From NCBI GenBank assembly GCA_963762525.1, contig CAVXKT010000004.1, positions 1-64,000 on the forward strand: 64,000 bases of DNA, written 5' to 3'. Positions 56,139 to 64,000 of this stretch are shown here, piece after piece. Numbering within the stretch: position 1 is the stretch's first letter; each line of letters starts with the position of its first letter. Made by a program: the position numbers and the translations under genes. This DNA comes from DATFDN01 sp963762525 (GTDB lineage: Bacteria > Pseudomonadota > Alphaproteobacteria > Acetobacterales > Acetobacteraceae). A model generated the notes under the pieces. It worked only from the letters and a program-made list of their open reading frames with translations. It was not told the origin of the DNA and ran no database searches.

Positions 56139-56906
56139 ATGGCGGAACTCAGGGGCGAAATCGCGCTCGTCACCGGTGCCAGTCGCGGCATCGGCGAAGC
56201 GGCGGCACGGGCGCTCGCGCAAGCCGGCGCGGCGGTCATGCTCGCCGCGCGTGACGGCGCGGCTGCCGCCGCGATTGCGCGCTCGATCGCCGAGAATGGC
56301 GGGCGGGCGGATGCGGCCGCCTGCGATGTCGCCGACTGGGCTTCGGTGCAGGCAATGCTGGCGGAGACGAGCCGGCGCCTCGGTGCGCCGAGCATCCTCG
56401 TCAACAACGCCGGCGTCATCGATCCCATCGCGCGCCTCGCCGAGGCCGATCCGGCGGCATGGGCGCGCGCCGTTCAGGTAAACCTTACCGGCGCCTTCCA
56501 CGCGATCCGAGCCGTGCTGCCGGCGATGATCGCCGCCGGGCGGGGCACCATCGTCAACCTCTCCTCCGGCGCCGCGCTGCATCCGTTGGAGGGCTGGAGC
56601 GCCTATTGCGCCGGCAAGGCGGGGCTCGCGATGCTGACCCGGGCGATCGCGCTCGAAGCGGGCGGCGACGGCATCCGCGTCTTCGGTTTCCAGCCGGGGA
56701 CCACCGACACCGACATGCAGGTGCAAATCCGCGCCTCCGGCATCAACCCGATCAGCCGCATACCGCGCGCGCAACTGACGCCCCCGGCACACCCGGCGCG
56801 CGCCATCGTCTATCTCTGCACGCCGGCGGCGGATGATTTGGCGGGGCGGGAGTTCTCGCTTCGCGACGAGGCGTTTCGCGAACGCTTGGGGCTCGCCAGC
56901 GGGTGA
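56139..56906 (+). CDS. SDR family oxidoreductase
   Basis: A 255-residue short-chain dehydrogenase: ALVTGASRGIGEAAARAL, NNAGVIDPIARLAEAD, the catalytic Ser in LSSGAALHP and YCAGKAGLAM for Tyr and Lys. The region after strand 2 (LAARDG) suggests NADP(H). GGAGG precedes the start. The 3' end overlaps the convergent xerD frame by 97 bases. The substrate is unknown. Confidence 0.9.
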   Translation: MAELRGEIALVTGASRGIGEAAARALAQAGAAVMLAARDGAAAAAIARSIAENGGRADAAACDVADWASVQAMLAETSRRLGAPSILVNNAGVIDPIARLAEADPAAWARAVQVNLTGAFHAIRAVLPAMIAAGRGTIVNLSSGAALHPLEGWSAYCAGKAGLAMLTRAIALEAGGDGIRVFGFQPGTTDTDMQVQIRASGINPISRIPRAQLTPPAHPARAIVYLCTPAADDLAGREFSLRDEAFRERLGLASG

Positions 56907-57737
56907 CGTGTGATCGCCGCGTGCAGGCGTTCGGGTTCGACATGGGTGTAGATTTCGGTGGTCGCGAGATCGGCATGGCCGAGCAGCATCTGAATGCTGC
57001 GCAGATCGGCGCCGTGCGCCAGCAGGTGCGAGGCGAAGGAGTGGCGCAGGACGTGCGGCGAGATGCGCTCGGGATCGATGCCGGCGCGGATCGCCGCCTG
57101 CTTCAGCCGTAGCGCGAAGCCCTGGCGCGTCATCGCGCGGCGCGGGTCGCGCCCGGGGAACAGCCACTCGGAGGGCTGCCGGCGCGTCGCCAGCATCGCC
57201 GCCGCCGCCGCGCGCGCCGGCTCCGACAGCGGCACCATGCGCTCCCGCCCGCCCTTGCCGCGCACCAGCACCACCTCGCGGGCGAGGTCGGCGGTGCGCA
57301 AGGTGAGCACTTCGCTCACCCTGAGCCCGGTCGCGTACAGCATCTCCAGCGCCGCCCGCGCCATCTCGCCCGCGGCGGCCAGCAGCCTCTTCGATCTCCG
57401 CCTCGGTCAGATATTTCGGCAACCGCCTGCCGAGCTTCGGTAAATCGAGCAGCGCGGTCGGATCGTCGGCGCGCACGCCCTCGCGCAGCAGGAAGCGGAA
57501 GAAGTGCCGAACCGCCGAAAGCCGCCGCGCGGCGGTGCGCGCCGACAGCCCGGCCGCGCGCATCGCCTCCGGGTAGGCCAGCAACGTGTCGGCATCGGCG
57601 CCGGCGAGCGTGCGGGTGCGGCTTGCCGCGAACGCCGCCAAATCCTCAAGATCGGCGCGGTAGGCGAGCAGGGTGTTGCGGGCGGCGCCGCGCTCGGCGG
57701 CCAGCATCTCCAGGAACGCCTCCAGATGGCGCTCCAC
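56810..57737 (-). CDS. xerD: Site-specific tyrosine recombinase XerD (frame break)
   Basis: XerD-type chromosome-dimer recombinase. GTG 57737 gives VERHLEAFLEML with the SAM-like core-binding domain; a break near 57375 (after LTEAEIEE) leads to the catalytic domain: Arg in ATGLRVSEVL, Lys in GKGGRERMVPL, HVLRHSFASHLL, GHADLATTEIYTHVE with the nucleophilic Tyr. About 290 family residues, then about 20 non-family residues that overlap the SDR gene, so the stop may be altered. It acts with XerC at dif. The preceding small gene stops three bases before. Confidence 0.9.
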
Positions 57738-57739
57738 GA

Positions 57740-57883
57740 TCAGCGGACGTGGAAGCCGTCGTTCGGCAGCGTGCGTTCGACCTGATGCGAGGTCGGGACG
57801 GGCGGAAAGGCGCCCAGATAAACCACGCCGCCGGCCAGCAAGGCCAGTCCGCCGGCGAGCACGATCAGGAAGACCCGGGCCAT
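57740..57883 (-). CDS. Small single-pass membrane protein
   Basis: A 47-residue protein: MARVFLIVLAGGLALLAGG forms one membrane helix, and the tail reads VYLGAFPPVPTSHQVERTLP and ends NDGFHVR. Its TGA is 3 bases before the xerD start. This sequence pattern (membrane helix, LGAFPP, then VERTLPND) recurs before xerD in Acetobacteraceae and relatives as far as I remember. Function unknown. It is divergent from aroKB with 80 bases between. Confidence 0.75.
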   Translation of the reverse strand: MARVFLIVLAGGLALLAGGVVYLGAFPPVPTSHQVERTLPNDGFHVR

Positions 57884-57963
57884 TTCCCACCCTTCGACAC
57901 GGCGCGGCGGCACGACTCGGCCGCTTGGCCGGTGCCGCGGAATGTGTGCTACCGTTCGGTCTC

Positions 57964-59631
57964 ATGACAAGCAAAATCGCCGCGGGCGAGCCGTCGGCCG
58001 GCTCCGCCCGTACGATCGTGCTGGTCGGCCTGATGGGCGCCGGCAAAACCTCGATCGGGCGACGGCTCGCGATGCGGCTCAATCTGCCGTTCCGCGACGC
58101 CGACGCCGAGATCGAACTGGCCGCCGGCTGCACCATTCCCGAGTTGTTCGCCCGCTACGGCGAGCAGGCGTTCCGCGACGGCGAGCGACGCGTCATCCGG
58201 CGATTGCTCGCCGGCCCGCCGATGGTGCTCGCCTTCGGCGGCGGCGCCTTCATCGACCCCGAGACCCGCGCCGCCGTGCGTGCGAGCGCGCTCTCCGTCT
58301 GGCTCCGCTGCCCGGTGCCGGTGCTCACGCGCCGCGTCGCCGGGCGCGACCATCGCCCGCTGCTCGCCGACGGCAATGCGACGAGTGTTCTTGAGCGGCT
58401 GCTGAGCGAACGTCAGCCGATCTACGCCGAAGCCGACGTGATCGTCGATTGCGCCGACCAGAGCGTTGAGAGCACCACGTCGATGGTGGCCGATGCGGTG
58501 CTCGGCTGGCGGGCGCCGCGCCGGCTCGCGGTGCAACTCGCCAGCACGCGCTACGAGGTGGTGATCGGCGACGGGCTGCTGGGGCGCGCCGGGGCGCTGC
58601 TGGCGCCGGTGCTGCCGCAGCCGCGCGCGGTGGTCATCACCGATGCGGTGGTGGCGCGCCTGCACTTGCCGGCGCTGCTCGCCGGGCTTGCCGCGACCGC
58701 AATCGCCGCCCGGCATGTCGTGGTGGCGGCGGGCGAGGCGAGCAAGACCGTCGAGACCTGGGCGCGCATCGCGGGCGAGCTGCTCGCCGCGGGGGTGGAG
58801 CGGCGCACCACGGTGATCGCGCTCGGCGGTGGCGTGGTGGGCGATCTGGCCGGCTTCGCCGCCGCGGCGACGCTGCGCGGCCTGCCGTTCGTGCAAATCC
58901 CCACTACCCTGCTGGCCCAGGTCGATTCGTCGGTCGGCGGCAAGACCGGGGTGAACACCGCGCACGGCAAGAACCTGCTCGGCGCCTTTCACCAGCCGCG
59001 CGCCGTGCTCGCCGACACCGCAACCTTGGCGACGCTGCCGGGCCGCGAGCTGCGCGCGGGCTATGCCGAGATCGTCAAGGCGGGGCTGATCGGCGATCCC
59101 GGCTTGTTCGCCTGGTGCGAGAGCCACGGCCCGGCGGTGCTGCGCGGCGAGCGCGAGGCGCAGGCCGAGGCGGTGCTGCGCGCCTGCGCCTTCAAAGCCG
59201 AGGTGGTGGGGGCCGACGAACGCGAGGAGCAGCCGAATGACGGCCGCGCGCTGCTCAATCTGGGACACACGTTCGGCCACGCGCTGGAGGCGGCGGTCGG
59301 CTACACGGGCGGGCTGCTGCACGGGGAGGCGGTCGCGATCGGTCTCGGACTCGCGTTCCGCCTGTCCGCTAACCTCGGATACGGCACCGACGCCGACGCC
59401 GCGCGCGTCGCCGCGCACCTCGCCTCGGTGGGCTTGTCGGCCGACCTGCGGACGCTCAACCGCCGCTTCTCCGCCGCCGCCCTGCTCGGACATATGCGCC
59501 GCGACAAGAAGGTGCGCGACGGGGCGATGACCTTCGTGCTGGCGCGCGGCATCGGCCACGCCTTCACCGCCCGCGACGTGCCCGAGGCGGCGGTGATCGA
59601 TCTGCTGCGCGCGGAGGGGTGCGAGGCTTAG
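57964..59631 (+). CDS. aroKB: Bifunctional shikimate kinase / 3-dehydroquinate synthase
   Basis: An intact 555-residue fusion. Residues about 18-180 are shikimate kinase (VLVGLMGAGKTSIGRRLA Walker A, DADAEIELAAG and GGGAFIDPETR). Residues about 190-555 are dehydroquinate synthase (VAAGEASKTVETW, ALGGGVVGDLAGF, PTTLLAQVDSSVGGKTGVN and LLNLGHTFGHALE with the metal-binding His). These enzymes carry out steps 2 and 5 of the shikimate pathway. In most bacteria aroK and aroB are adjacent but separate genes; here the frame is continuous through the join with no indel. The start ATG 57964 precedes MTSKIAAGEP. Confidence 0.96.
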   Translation: MTSKIAAGEPSAGSARTIVLVGLMGAGKTSIGRRLAMRLNLPFRDADAEIELAAGCTIPELFARYGEQAFRDGERRVIRRLLAGPPMVLAFGGGAFIDPETRAAVRASALSVWLRCPVPVLTRRVAGRDHRPLLADGNATSVLERLLSERQPIYAEADVIVDCADQSVESTTSMVADAVLGWRAPRRLAVQLASTRYEVVIGDGLLGRAGALLAPVLPQPRAVVITDAVVARLHLPALLAGLAATAIAARHVVVAAGEASKTVETWARIAGELLAAGVERRTTVIALGGGVVGDLAGFAAAATLRGLPFVQIPTTLLAQVDSSVGGKTGVNTAHGKNLLGAFHQPRAVLADTATLATLPGRELRAGYAEIVKAGLIGDPGLFAWCESHGPAVLRGEREAQAEAVLRACAFKAEVVGADEREEQPNDGRALLNLGHTFGHALEAAVGYTGGLLHGEAVAIGLGLAFRLSANLGYGTDADAARVAAHLASVGLSADLRTLNRRFSAAALLGHMRRDKKVRDGAMTFVLARGIGHAFTARDVPEAAVIDLLRAEGCEA

Positions 59632-59656
59632 GGCGGGCTCAGGGCTCTTTCGCGCC

Positions 59657-60613
59657 TCACCGCACCCGCCGAAACTTCTGCAAGCTCCGCAAATCCGCCG
59701 GGCGCGGGCGGTCGGGGAAGGTCTGCGGCCAATTGGTCCACGACACCTCGCCCACATAGAGATCGCCGCGCGAGTCGACGGCGAGCCCGTGCGGGGCCAT
59801 GAATTCGGAGAGGCCGAGCCCGGCCTTGAGGCCGCCGATGCGCCCGATCCGCTTGCCCGTGTGATCGACGATGGTTACGCGCGGCCCGAGATTGGGAATG
59901 TCGCGATTGACCGCCATCGTCGGCCCCAGCTCGCCGATATAGCACACGGGGCATCGTCCCGGCGGCATGAACAGCCCGCACGGGCGGTGCAGGTTGTTCC
60001 ATTGCGCCTGATAGTTGCCGTTCTGGTCGAACACCTGGACCCGATGGTTCTCGCGGTCGGCGACATAGACGAAGCCGTCGGCATCGCAGGTGATGTTGTG
60101 GACGATGTTGAACTGGCCGGGATCGGTGCCGGGTTCGCCCCAGGACAGCAGCAGCCGCCCCCGGGGGTCGAATTTATGCACCCGCGCGTTGCCGTAGCCG
60201 TCGGAGACGAATACCGCGCCGTCGGGGCCGAGCGCGGTGTGGGTGCAGCGATGGAACGGCTCGCCGCTCATATAGAGAGCCGGCTTGCCGGGGATGCCGA
60301 GAGTGAGCAGCACCTTGCCGTCGCGCGTGCATTGGCGAACCGAATGGTCGCCGTCATCGGTGAGCCACAGCGTGTCGTCGGGGGCCATGTGCAGGCCGTG
60401 CGCGCGGGGAAACAGCCCCTCGCCCCAACTGCGCAGGAAATTACCCTCGCGATCGAACACCATCATCGGGTGCTCGCCGCGATTGAAGACATAGACGTTG
60501 TCGTCGCGATCGACGCCGACCGAGCCGATCTCCTTGAAGCTCCAGCCGGGCGGCGGCTTGGCCCAGTTCTCGATCGGTTCGTAGATATAGTCGCCGTATC
60601 CGGTGCTCGTCAT
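59657..60613 (-). CDS. NHL-repeat beta-propeller protein (peptidylglycine-lyase-like)
   Basis: A 318-residue cytoplasmic-type NHL propeller without signal peptide: GVDRDDNVYVFNRGEHPMM, FDREGNFLRSWGEGLF, GPDGAVFVSDGYGNARVHKF, VADRENHRVQVFDQNG and MAPHGLAVDSRGDLYVGEVS. This matches the peptidyl-alpha-hydroxyglycine alpha-amidating-lyase-like group in bacterial catabolic clusters. Convergent with aroKB. It may belong with the FAH-family gene that diverges from it. Intact. Confidence 0.87.
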   Translation of the reverse strand: MTSTGYGDYIYEPIENWAKPPPGWSFKEIGSVGVDRDDNVYVFNRGEHPMMVFDREGNFLRSWGEGLFPRAHGLHMAPDDTLWLTDDGDHSVRQCTRDGKVLLTLGIPGKPALYMSGEPFHRCTHTALGPDGAVFVSDGYGNARVHKFDPRGRLLLSWGEPGTDPGQFNIVHNITCDADGFVYVADRENHRVQVFDQNGNYQAQWNNLHRPCGLFMPPGRCPVCYIGELGPTMAVNRDIPNLGPRVTIVDHTGKRIGRIGGLKAGLGLSEFMAPHGLAVDSRGDLYVGEVSWTNWPQTFPDRPRPADLRSLQKFRRVR

Positions 60614-60726
60614 TGTCGCCTCCCGCTTTCGGCAAGCCTAGCCTCGGAGACGGCTCGGGGCCAGAGCGCTCGCTTGCCGCGCCGACCTTGCGGACGTATC
60701 GAGGCTTGGTTGCAGCGAGGATCGCC

Positions 60727-61559
60727 ATGAAGCTCTTGAGTTTCCGCCGTCCGGACGGAATGCCGTCCTGGGGCATCGCCAAACCTGAGGGTGTGATCGA
60801 TCTCGGCCATCTGGCGCCCTCTCTCAAGCACGCGCTCTGGGCCACGGCATCGTTGCGCGAGCTGGCGGCGGCGCCCGTCGATCATCGGCTTTCGGAAATC
60901 CGCTTTCTGCCGCCGATCCCCGATCCGGACAAGATCTTCTGTGTCGGGCTGAACTATGTGAGCCACATCAAGGAGGGCGGGCGCGAGCCGCCGAAGAAGC
61001 CGATCATCTTCACCCGCACGCCGTCCAGCCAGGTCGGCAACGGCGAGCCGGTCATCCGCCCGAAGGCGTCCGAGACCTTCGACTATGAGGGCGAGATGGC
61101 GGTGGTGATCGGGCGGCGCTGCCGGCATGTGCCACGGTCGCGGGCGATGGAGATGGTCGCCGGTTTCTCCTGCTACAATGAAGGCAGCGTGCGCGAGTTC
61201 CAGCGCCACACGGCGCAGTTCACGCCGGGCAAGAATTTCTGGCGCTCCGGTGCCTTCGGGCCGTGGATCGTCACACCGGACGAGGTGGGCGACATCACCC
61301 GCCAGACGCTGCTTACGCGCCTCAACGGCGAGGAGGTGCAGCGGGCGACCATCGACGATTCTGCTTCGATGTGCCGACGCTGATCGAGTACTGCTCGACC
61401 TTCACCGAGCTGGTGCCGGGCGACGTGATCGTGACCGGCACCACCGGCGGCGTCGGCGCCTATCGCACGCCGCCGCTGTGGATGAAGCCGGGCGATACCG
61501 TGGAGGTGGAGGTCTCGGGCATCGGCGTGCTGCGCAACCCGGTCGCCGCCGAGGAGTAG
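60727..61559 (+). CDS. Fumarylacetoacetate hydrolase-family protein (frame break)
   Basis: FAH-fold enzyme, about 277 residues. Metal-binding and catalytic segments: KIFCVGLNYVSHIKEGG, PIIFTRTPSSQVGNGEPV, ETFDYEGEMAVVIGR, GKNFWRSGAFGPWIV; after a break near 61365 (a lost T in GATTCTGC), TLIEYCSTFTELVPGDVIVT and TTGGVGAYRTPPLW. Members hydrolyse or decarboxylate 2-keto-acid intermediates of aromatic breakdown. Next gene overlaps by one base. Confidence 0.88.
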
Positions 61560-63036
61560 TGCAGGCGGTCCCTTGGGGCGCCGACCTCGCCGCCGTCGTC
61601 GCCCGGTTCGGCGATGTCGAGGCGGTGCATGACGGACACGGGGCGATCACGCTCGCCGCGCTCGCGGGGCGGGCGGCGCGGCTGGCGACGATGCTGCGCG
61701 AGGTCGGCCGCGCACCGGGCACGCCGGTTGCCTCCTGCTTGCGCAACGCCATCCCGGCGGTTTGGGTGGGAATGGGGATGCGTCTCGCGGGCGTCGCCGA
61801 GACGGCGCTCAGCCCGAGCTACACCAGGCCGAGCGGCGGCACTGTCTCGACCTCGCCGGCGCCGGGCTGGTGATCGCATCTGAGGCCGAGGCGGATGGGT
61901 TCCGGGCCCTCGGGCGGGACGTGCTGGCGATCGAGGAGGTTTCCGATCATCCCGCCGATCCGGCGGCGCTGCCGGCGGTGCCGGGCGAGGCTTGGGGGCG
62001 CATCTCCTTCACCTCCGGCACCACCGGAAGTCCGAAGGCGATCGTCACCACGCACGCGGCGCGCTGGATCGGCAACGTGTGCAGCGCGCACATTTCGATC
62101 CGATGCCCGGGCCCGGCAGCCGCGTCCTGCTGATGACCCCGTTCATCCACGGCGCCGGCCTGCTCGCGCAGGCCTTTCACGACCAGGGTGGCGGCATCGT
62201 GCTGCTCGACGGCGTCGCGCTGCCGCAGGTGGAGCGGATGATCGGCGCGGTTGACCACGTCTTCGCCCCACCCACCGTGCTCGCGAAACTCTGCGCCGCC
62301 TTCGCCGGGCGGCGGTTCGACCGCATCCGCACCATCTTCTGCGGCACCGCGCCCTGCTGCCGGCGGTTTACGAACGGGCGCGAGCGATCTTCGGCCCGGT
62401 CGTGCGCGTGACCTACGGCAAAAGCGAGATCAACAACCCGATCACGTTGCTGCCGGCGCCGGCGGTGGACGACTATTACCGCGAATTCGATCCCGGCGAG
62501 GGCGTCTGCGTCGGCTGGCCGGGAGCCGGGTCGAGGTGGAGATCGCGATGCGGAGGTGTTCCTGCGCGGGCGGCACATGGCGTGCGGCCATATCGACCCC
62601 GACGGTTTTCACCCGCTGCCCGCCGACGGATTCCACGCCACCGGCGACACCGGGCGGATCGATGGGCGCGGCCGCCTGCACCTGACCGGCGGCTCGCCGA
62701 TGTCATCAAGTCCGGCGGCTACAAGATCCATCCGACGAGATCGAGCGCATTCTGGCCGGCACGCCGGGATGCCGCGGTCGCCGTGACCACCCTGCCGTCG
62801 GAATACTGGGGCGAGGTGATCGTCGCCGTCGCCGAGACCGCCGATCCGGCATGGCCGGATCGCGCCCGCGCGCACTCGCCGCGATTGCCCGCCACAAGCA
62901 TCCGCGCGCCCTGCTGCGGATGGCGGAGCTGCCGCGCAACCCGCAAGGCAAGATCATGCGCCGCGCCATCCGCGCGCATCTGCTCGCGCAATATCGTCTC
63001 CTGGACGGTCCGCACCCGCAGCTGGAGCCGCGCTGA
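61559..63036 (+). CDS. AMP-binding acyl-CoA synthetase/ligase (many frame breaks)
   Basis: GTG at 61559 overlaps the FAH stop TAG. The adenylate-forming core is present: ISFTSGTTGSPKAIVTTH (A3 P-loop), TPFIHGAGLLAQAFHDQGG, HVFAPPTVLAKLCAAF, VTYGKSEINNPITLL, GFHATGDTGRIDGRG and the C-terminal VIKSGGYKIHP and LPRNPQGKIMRR with the catalytic Lys. The frame changes near 61850, 62110, 62350, 62530, 62700, 62740 and 62860. Joined length about 490 residues. It would activate an acid to its acyl-CoA. Probably part of a small aromatic or side-chain catabolic operon with the FAH gene. Confidence 0.82.
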
Positions 63037-63042
63037 CGGGGC

Positions 63043-64000
63043 TCAGCCGACCCGGGCGGCCAGGGCTTGCGGCAGCTCGTCCGCCGCGCGACCGAGGTCG
63101 CGGGTTTGCCGATGACGACCCCGGCGGCGAGATTGCCGAGCCGCGCGGCGATCGGCAGCTCTAGGCCGACCGCCAGCGCGCAGGCCAGCGTGGCGGCGAC
63201 GGTGTCGCCGGCGCCGGCGGTGTCGAGCACGCAGCCGGGTTCGGCCGGCAGATGCAGCGCGCCCTCCTCGCAGACCAGCGTCATGCCGTCGGCGTCGCGC
63301 GTCACCAGCACGGCGCCGAACCGGTAGCGGGCGCGCAAACTGGCCGCGGCATCGCCGATCGCCGCCTCGGTCGCGGTCGGCAAGCCGGTCGCCTCGGCCA
63401 GCTCGGCGCGATCGGCATGATCAGATCGGCGCCCGCATAGGGCGCCAGATCGGCGCCCTTGGGATCGACGATGACCCGCCGCCCGGCGGCGCGCGCCGCC
63501 GCCACCAGCTGCGGCGCCAGCCCGCCGGTGAGCACGCCCTTGCGATAGTCCGACAGCACGCTGACCGAGGTCGCCGCCATGGCGTCGCGCGCGATGCGCA
63601 GAATGCGCTCGGCCAGCCGCGCGTCGATCGGCTCCACCTGCTCGCGGTCGGCGCGCAGCAGTTGCTGGCCGGCGGCGATGTAACGGGTCTTGACGGTGGT
63701 CGTCCGCCCGCCCTCCACCAACAGCCAGGGCTCGACATTGGGTTGCCCGCCGATCAGCCCGGTGAGGTCGGAGCCAGCCTGGTCGTCGCCGACCACGGCG
63801 ATGAAGGCGACGGCGGCGCCGAGCGCGGTCAGGTTGCGGACCACTTGCCGGCCCCGCCGGGCTGGGCGATCTCGCGCGCTTCGCGCAGAATCGGCACCGG
63901 CGCCTCCGGCTCATCCGCTCGACTTCGCCATGCACGTAGCGATCGAGCATCATGGCCGATCACCAGGGCGCTCGCGCGGGCCAGCCGACCGACGGCCTCG
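63043..64000 (-). CDS. hldE: Heptose-7-phosphate kinase, HldE/RfaE1 type (partial, frame breaks)
   Basis: PfkB-family sugar kinase; the window ends a few codons before its start. From the window edge: GRLARASALVIG, MLDRYVHGEVER, SPEAPVPILREAREIA-like sequence, then VVRNLTALGAAVAFIAVVGDD, LLRADREQVEPIDARLAERI and LSDYRKGVLTGGLAPQLV, ending with DTAGAGDTVAATLACALAVG, the catalytic Asp motif. It turns D-glycero-D-manno-heptose 7-phosphate into the 1,7-bisphosphate. Breaks lie near 63100, 63415, 63850 and 63915. The cytidylyltransferase-like second half of HldE is absent, since the stop is at 63043 after about 310 residues, so this is RfaE1 alone. Confidence 0.85.

Noticed and set aside
57949..59757. 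A 602-residue minus-strand open frame opposite aroKB
   Set aside because: Shadow frame rich in His, Arg and Gln; aroKB is complete on the other strand.

Overview
The window is about 64 kb of very G+C-rich, gene-dense bacterial DNA. The gene content suggests an alphaproteobacterium, probably Rhodospirillales and most likely near the Acetobacteraceae. The clues are the flagellar block fliL-fliM-DUF6468-motE-cheY-cheZ, a shikimate kinase/3-dehydroquinate synthase fusion beside xerD, a pgsA-mobB-lipoprotein-moaD-moaE run, an MlaC/HpnM-type protein and small Rhodospirillales-type lipoproteins. The taxonomic placement is inference. No 16S rRNA is present; the only RNA gene seen is tRNA-Lys(UUU).

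Layout. 0-3 kb: an ECHDC3-like crotonase, a CbpA/CbpM co-chaperone pair, an exported cyclophilin and the tRNA. 3-7.3 kb: a surface-sugar locus (TIGR03087-type glycosyltransferase, heptose kinase, and a heptose-1-P guanylyltransferase fused to a heptose-bisphosphate phosphatase), then a BrnT/BrnA toxin-antitoxin pair. 7.3-12.4 kb: an accessory patch with an IS5-type transposase relic, a LacI regulator facing a DapA-like aldolase and an MFS transporter across an operator dyad, an isochorismatase-like hydrolase and a tiny lipoprotein. 12.5-15 kb: molybdopterin and phospholipid genes. 15-24.3 kb: a NodT/MdtA/MdtB/MdtC-type tripartite efflux operon. 24.4-26.8 kb: liv ABC genes without livH or a binding protein. 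26.8-33.8 kb: single genes (sulfotransferase, MlaC-like, mercaptopyruvate sulfurtransferase, SDR, GlcG/HbpS, DUF2268, CPBP protease, glycine-zipper lipoprotein). 33.8-45.5 kb: divergent flagellar operons, flgF-flgG-flgA-flgH on the minus strand and fliL-fliM-DUF6468-motE-cheY-cheZ plus a large repeat-type protein on the plus strand. A beta-propeller gene is inserted at the flgH stop codon. 45.8-52.8 kb: response regulators, acyltransferase, trmB, metK, dapB, CHAD protein and an epimerase. 52.8-56 kb: a rearranged NHL/Vgb-type lipoprotein and an outer-membrane protein. 56-64 kb: SDR, xerD, a 47-residue membrane protein, aroKB, an NHL protein, an FAH-family enzyme, an AMP-binding ligase and an hldE/rfaE1 kinase cut by the window end.

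A strong overall feature is the large number of reading-frame breaks, well over 30, many in indispensable genes such as metK, dapB, fliM and trmB. In each case the continuation lies in another frame a few bases away. I read these mainly as residual indel errors of the assembly, not as pseudogenes, so frameshifted genes are annotated across the break. No gap between genes exceeds about 300 bases.

The most interesting structures are: (1) a 57-bp direct repeat of the flgH 3' end, beginning exactly at its stop codon, that brackets a lower-G+C beta-propeller cassette; (2) two copies of a GGGAGGGG-type palindromic repeat lying inside coding sequence, one splitting the FlgA signal peptide from its start and one in a linker of the 42.7-45.5 kb protein, both readable as peptide; (3) three copies of a second palindromic dispersed repeat, one inside the efflux operon; (4) the LacI operator/promoter; and (5) a duplicated 100-bp piece of the NHL gene next to IS-end-like direct repeats.
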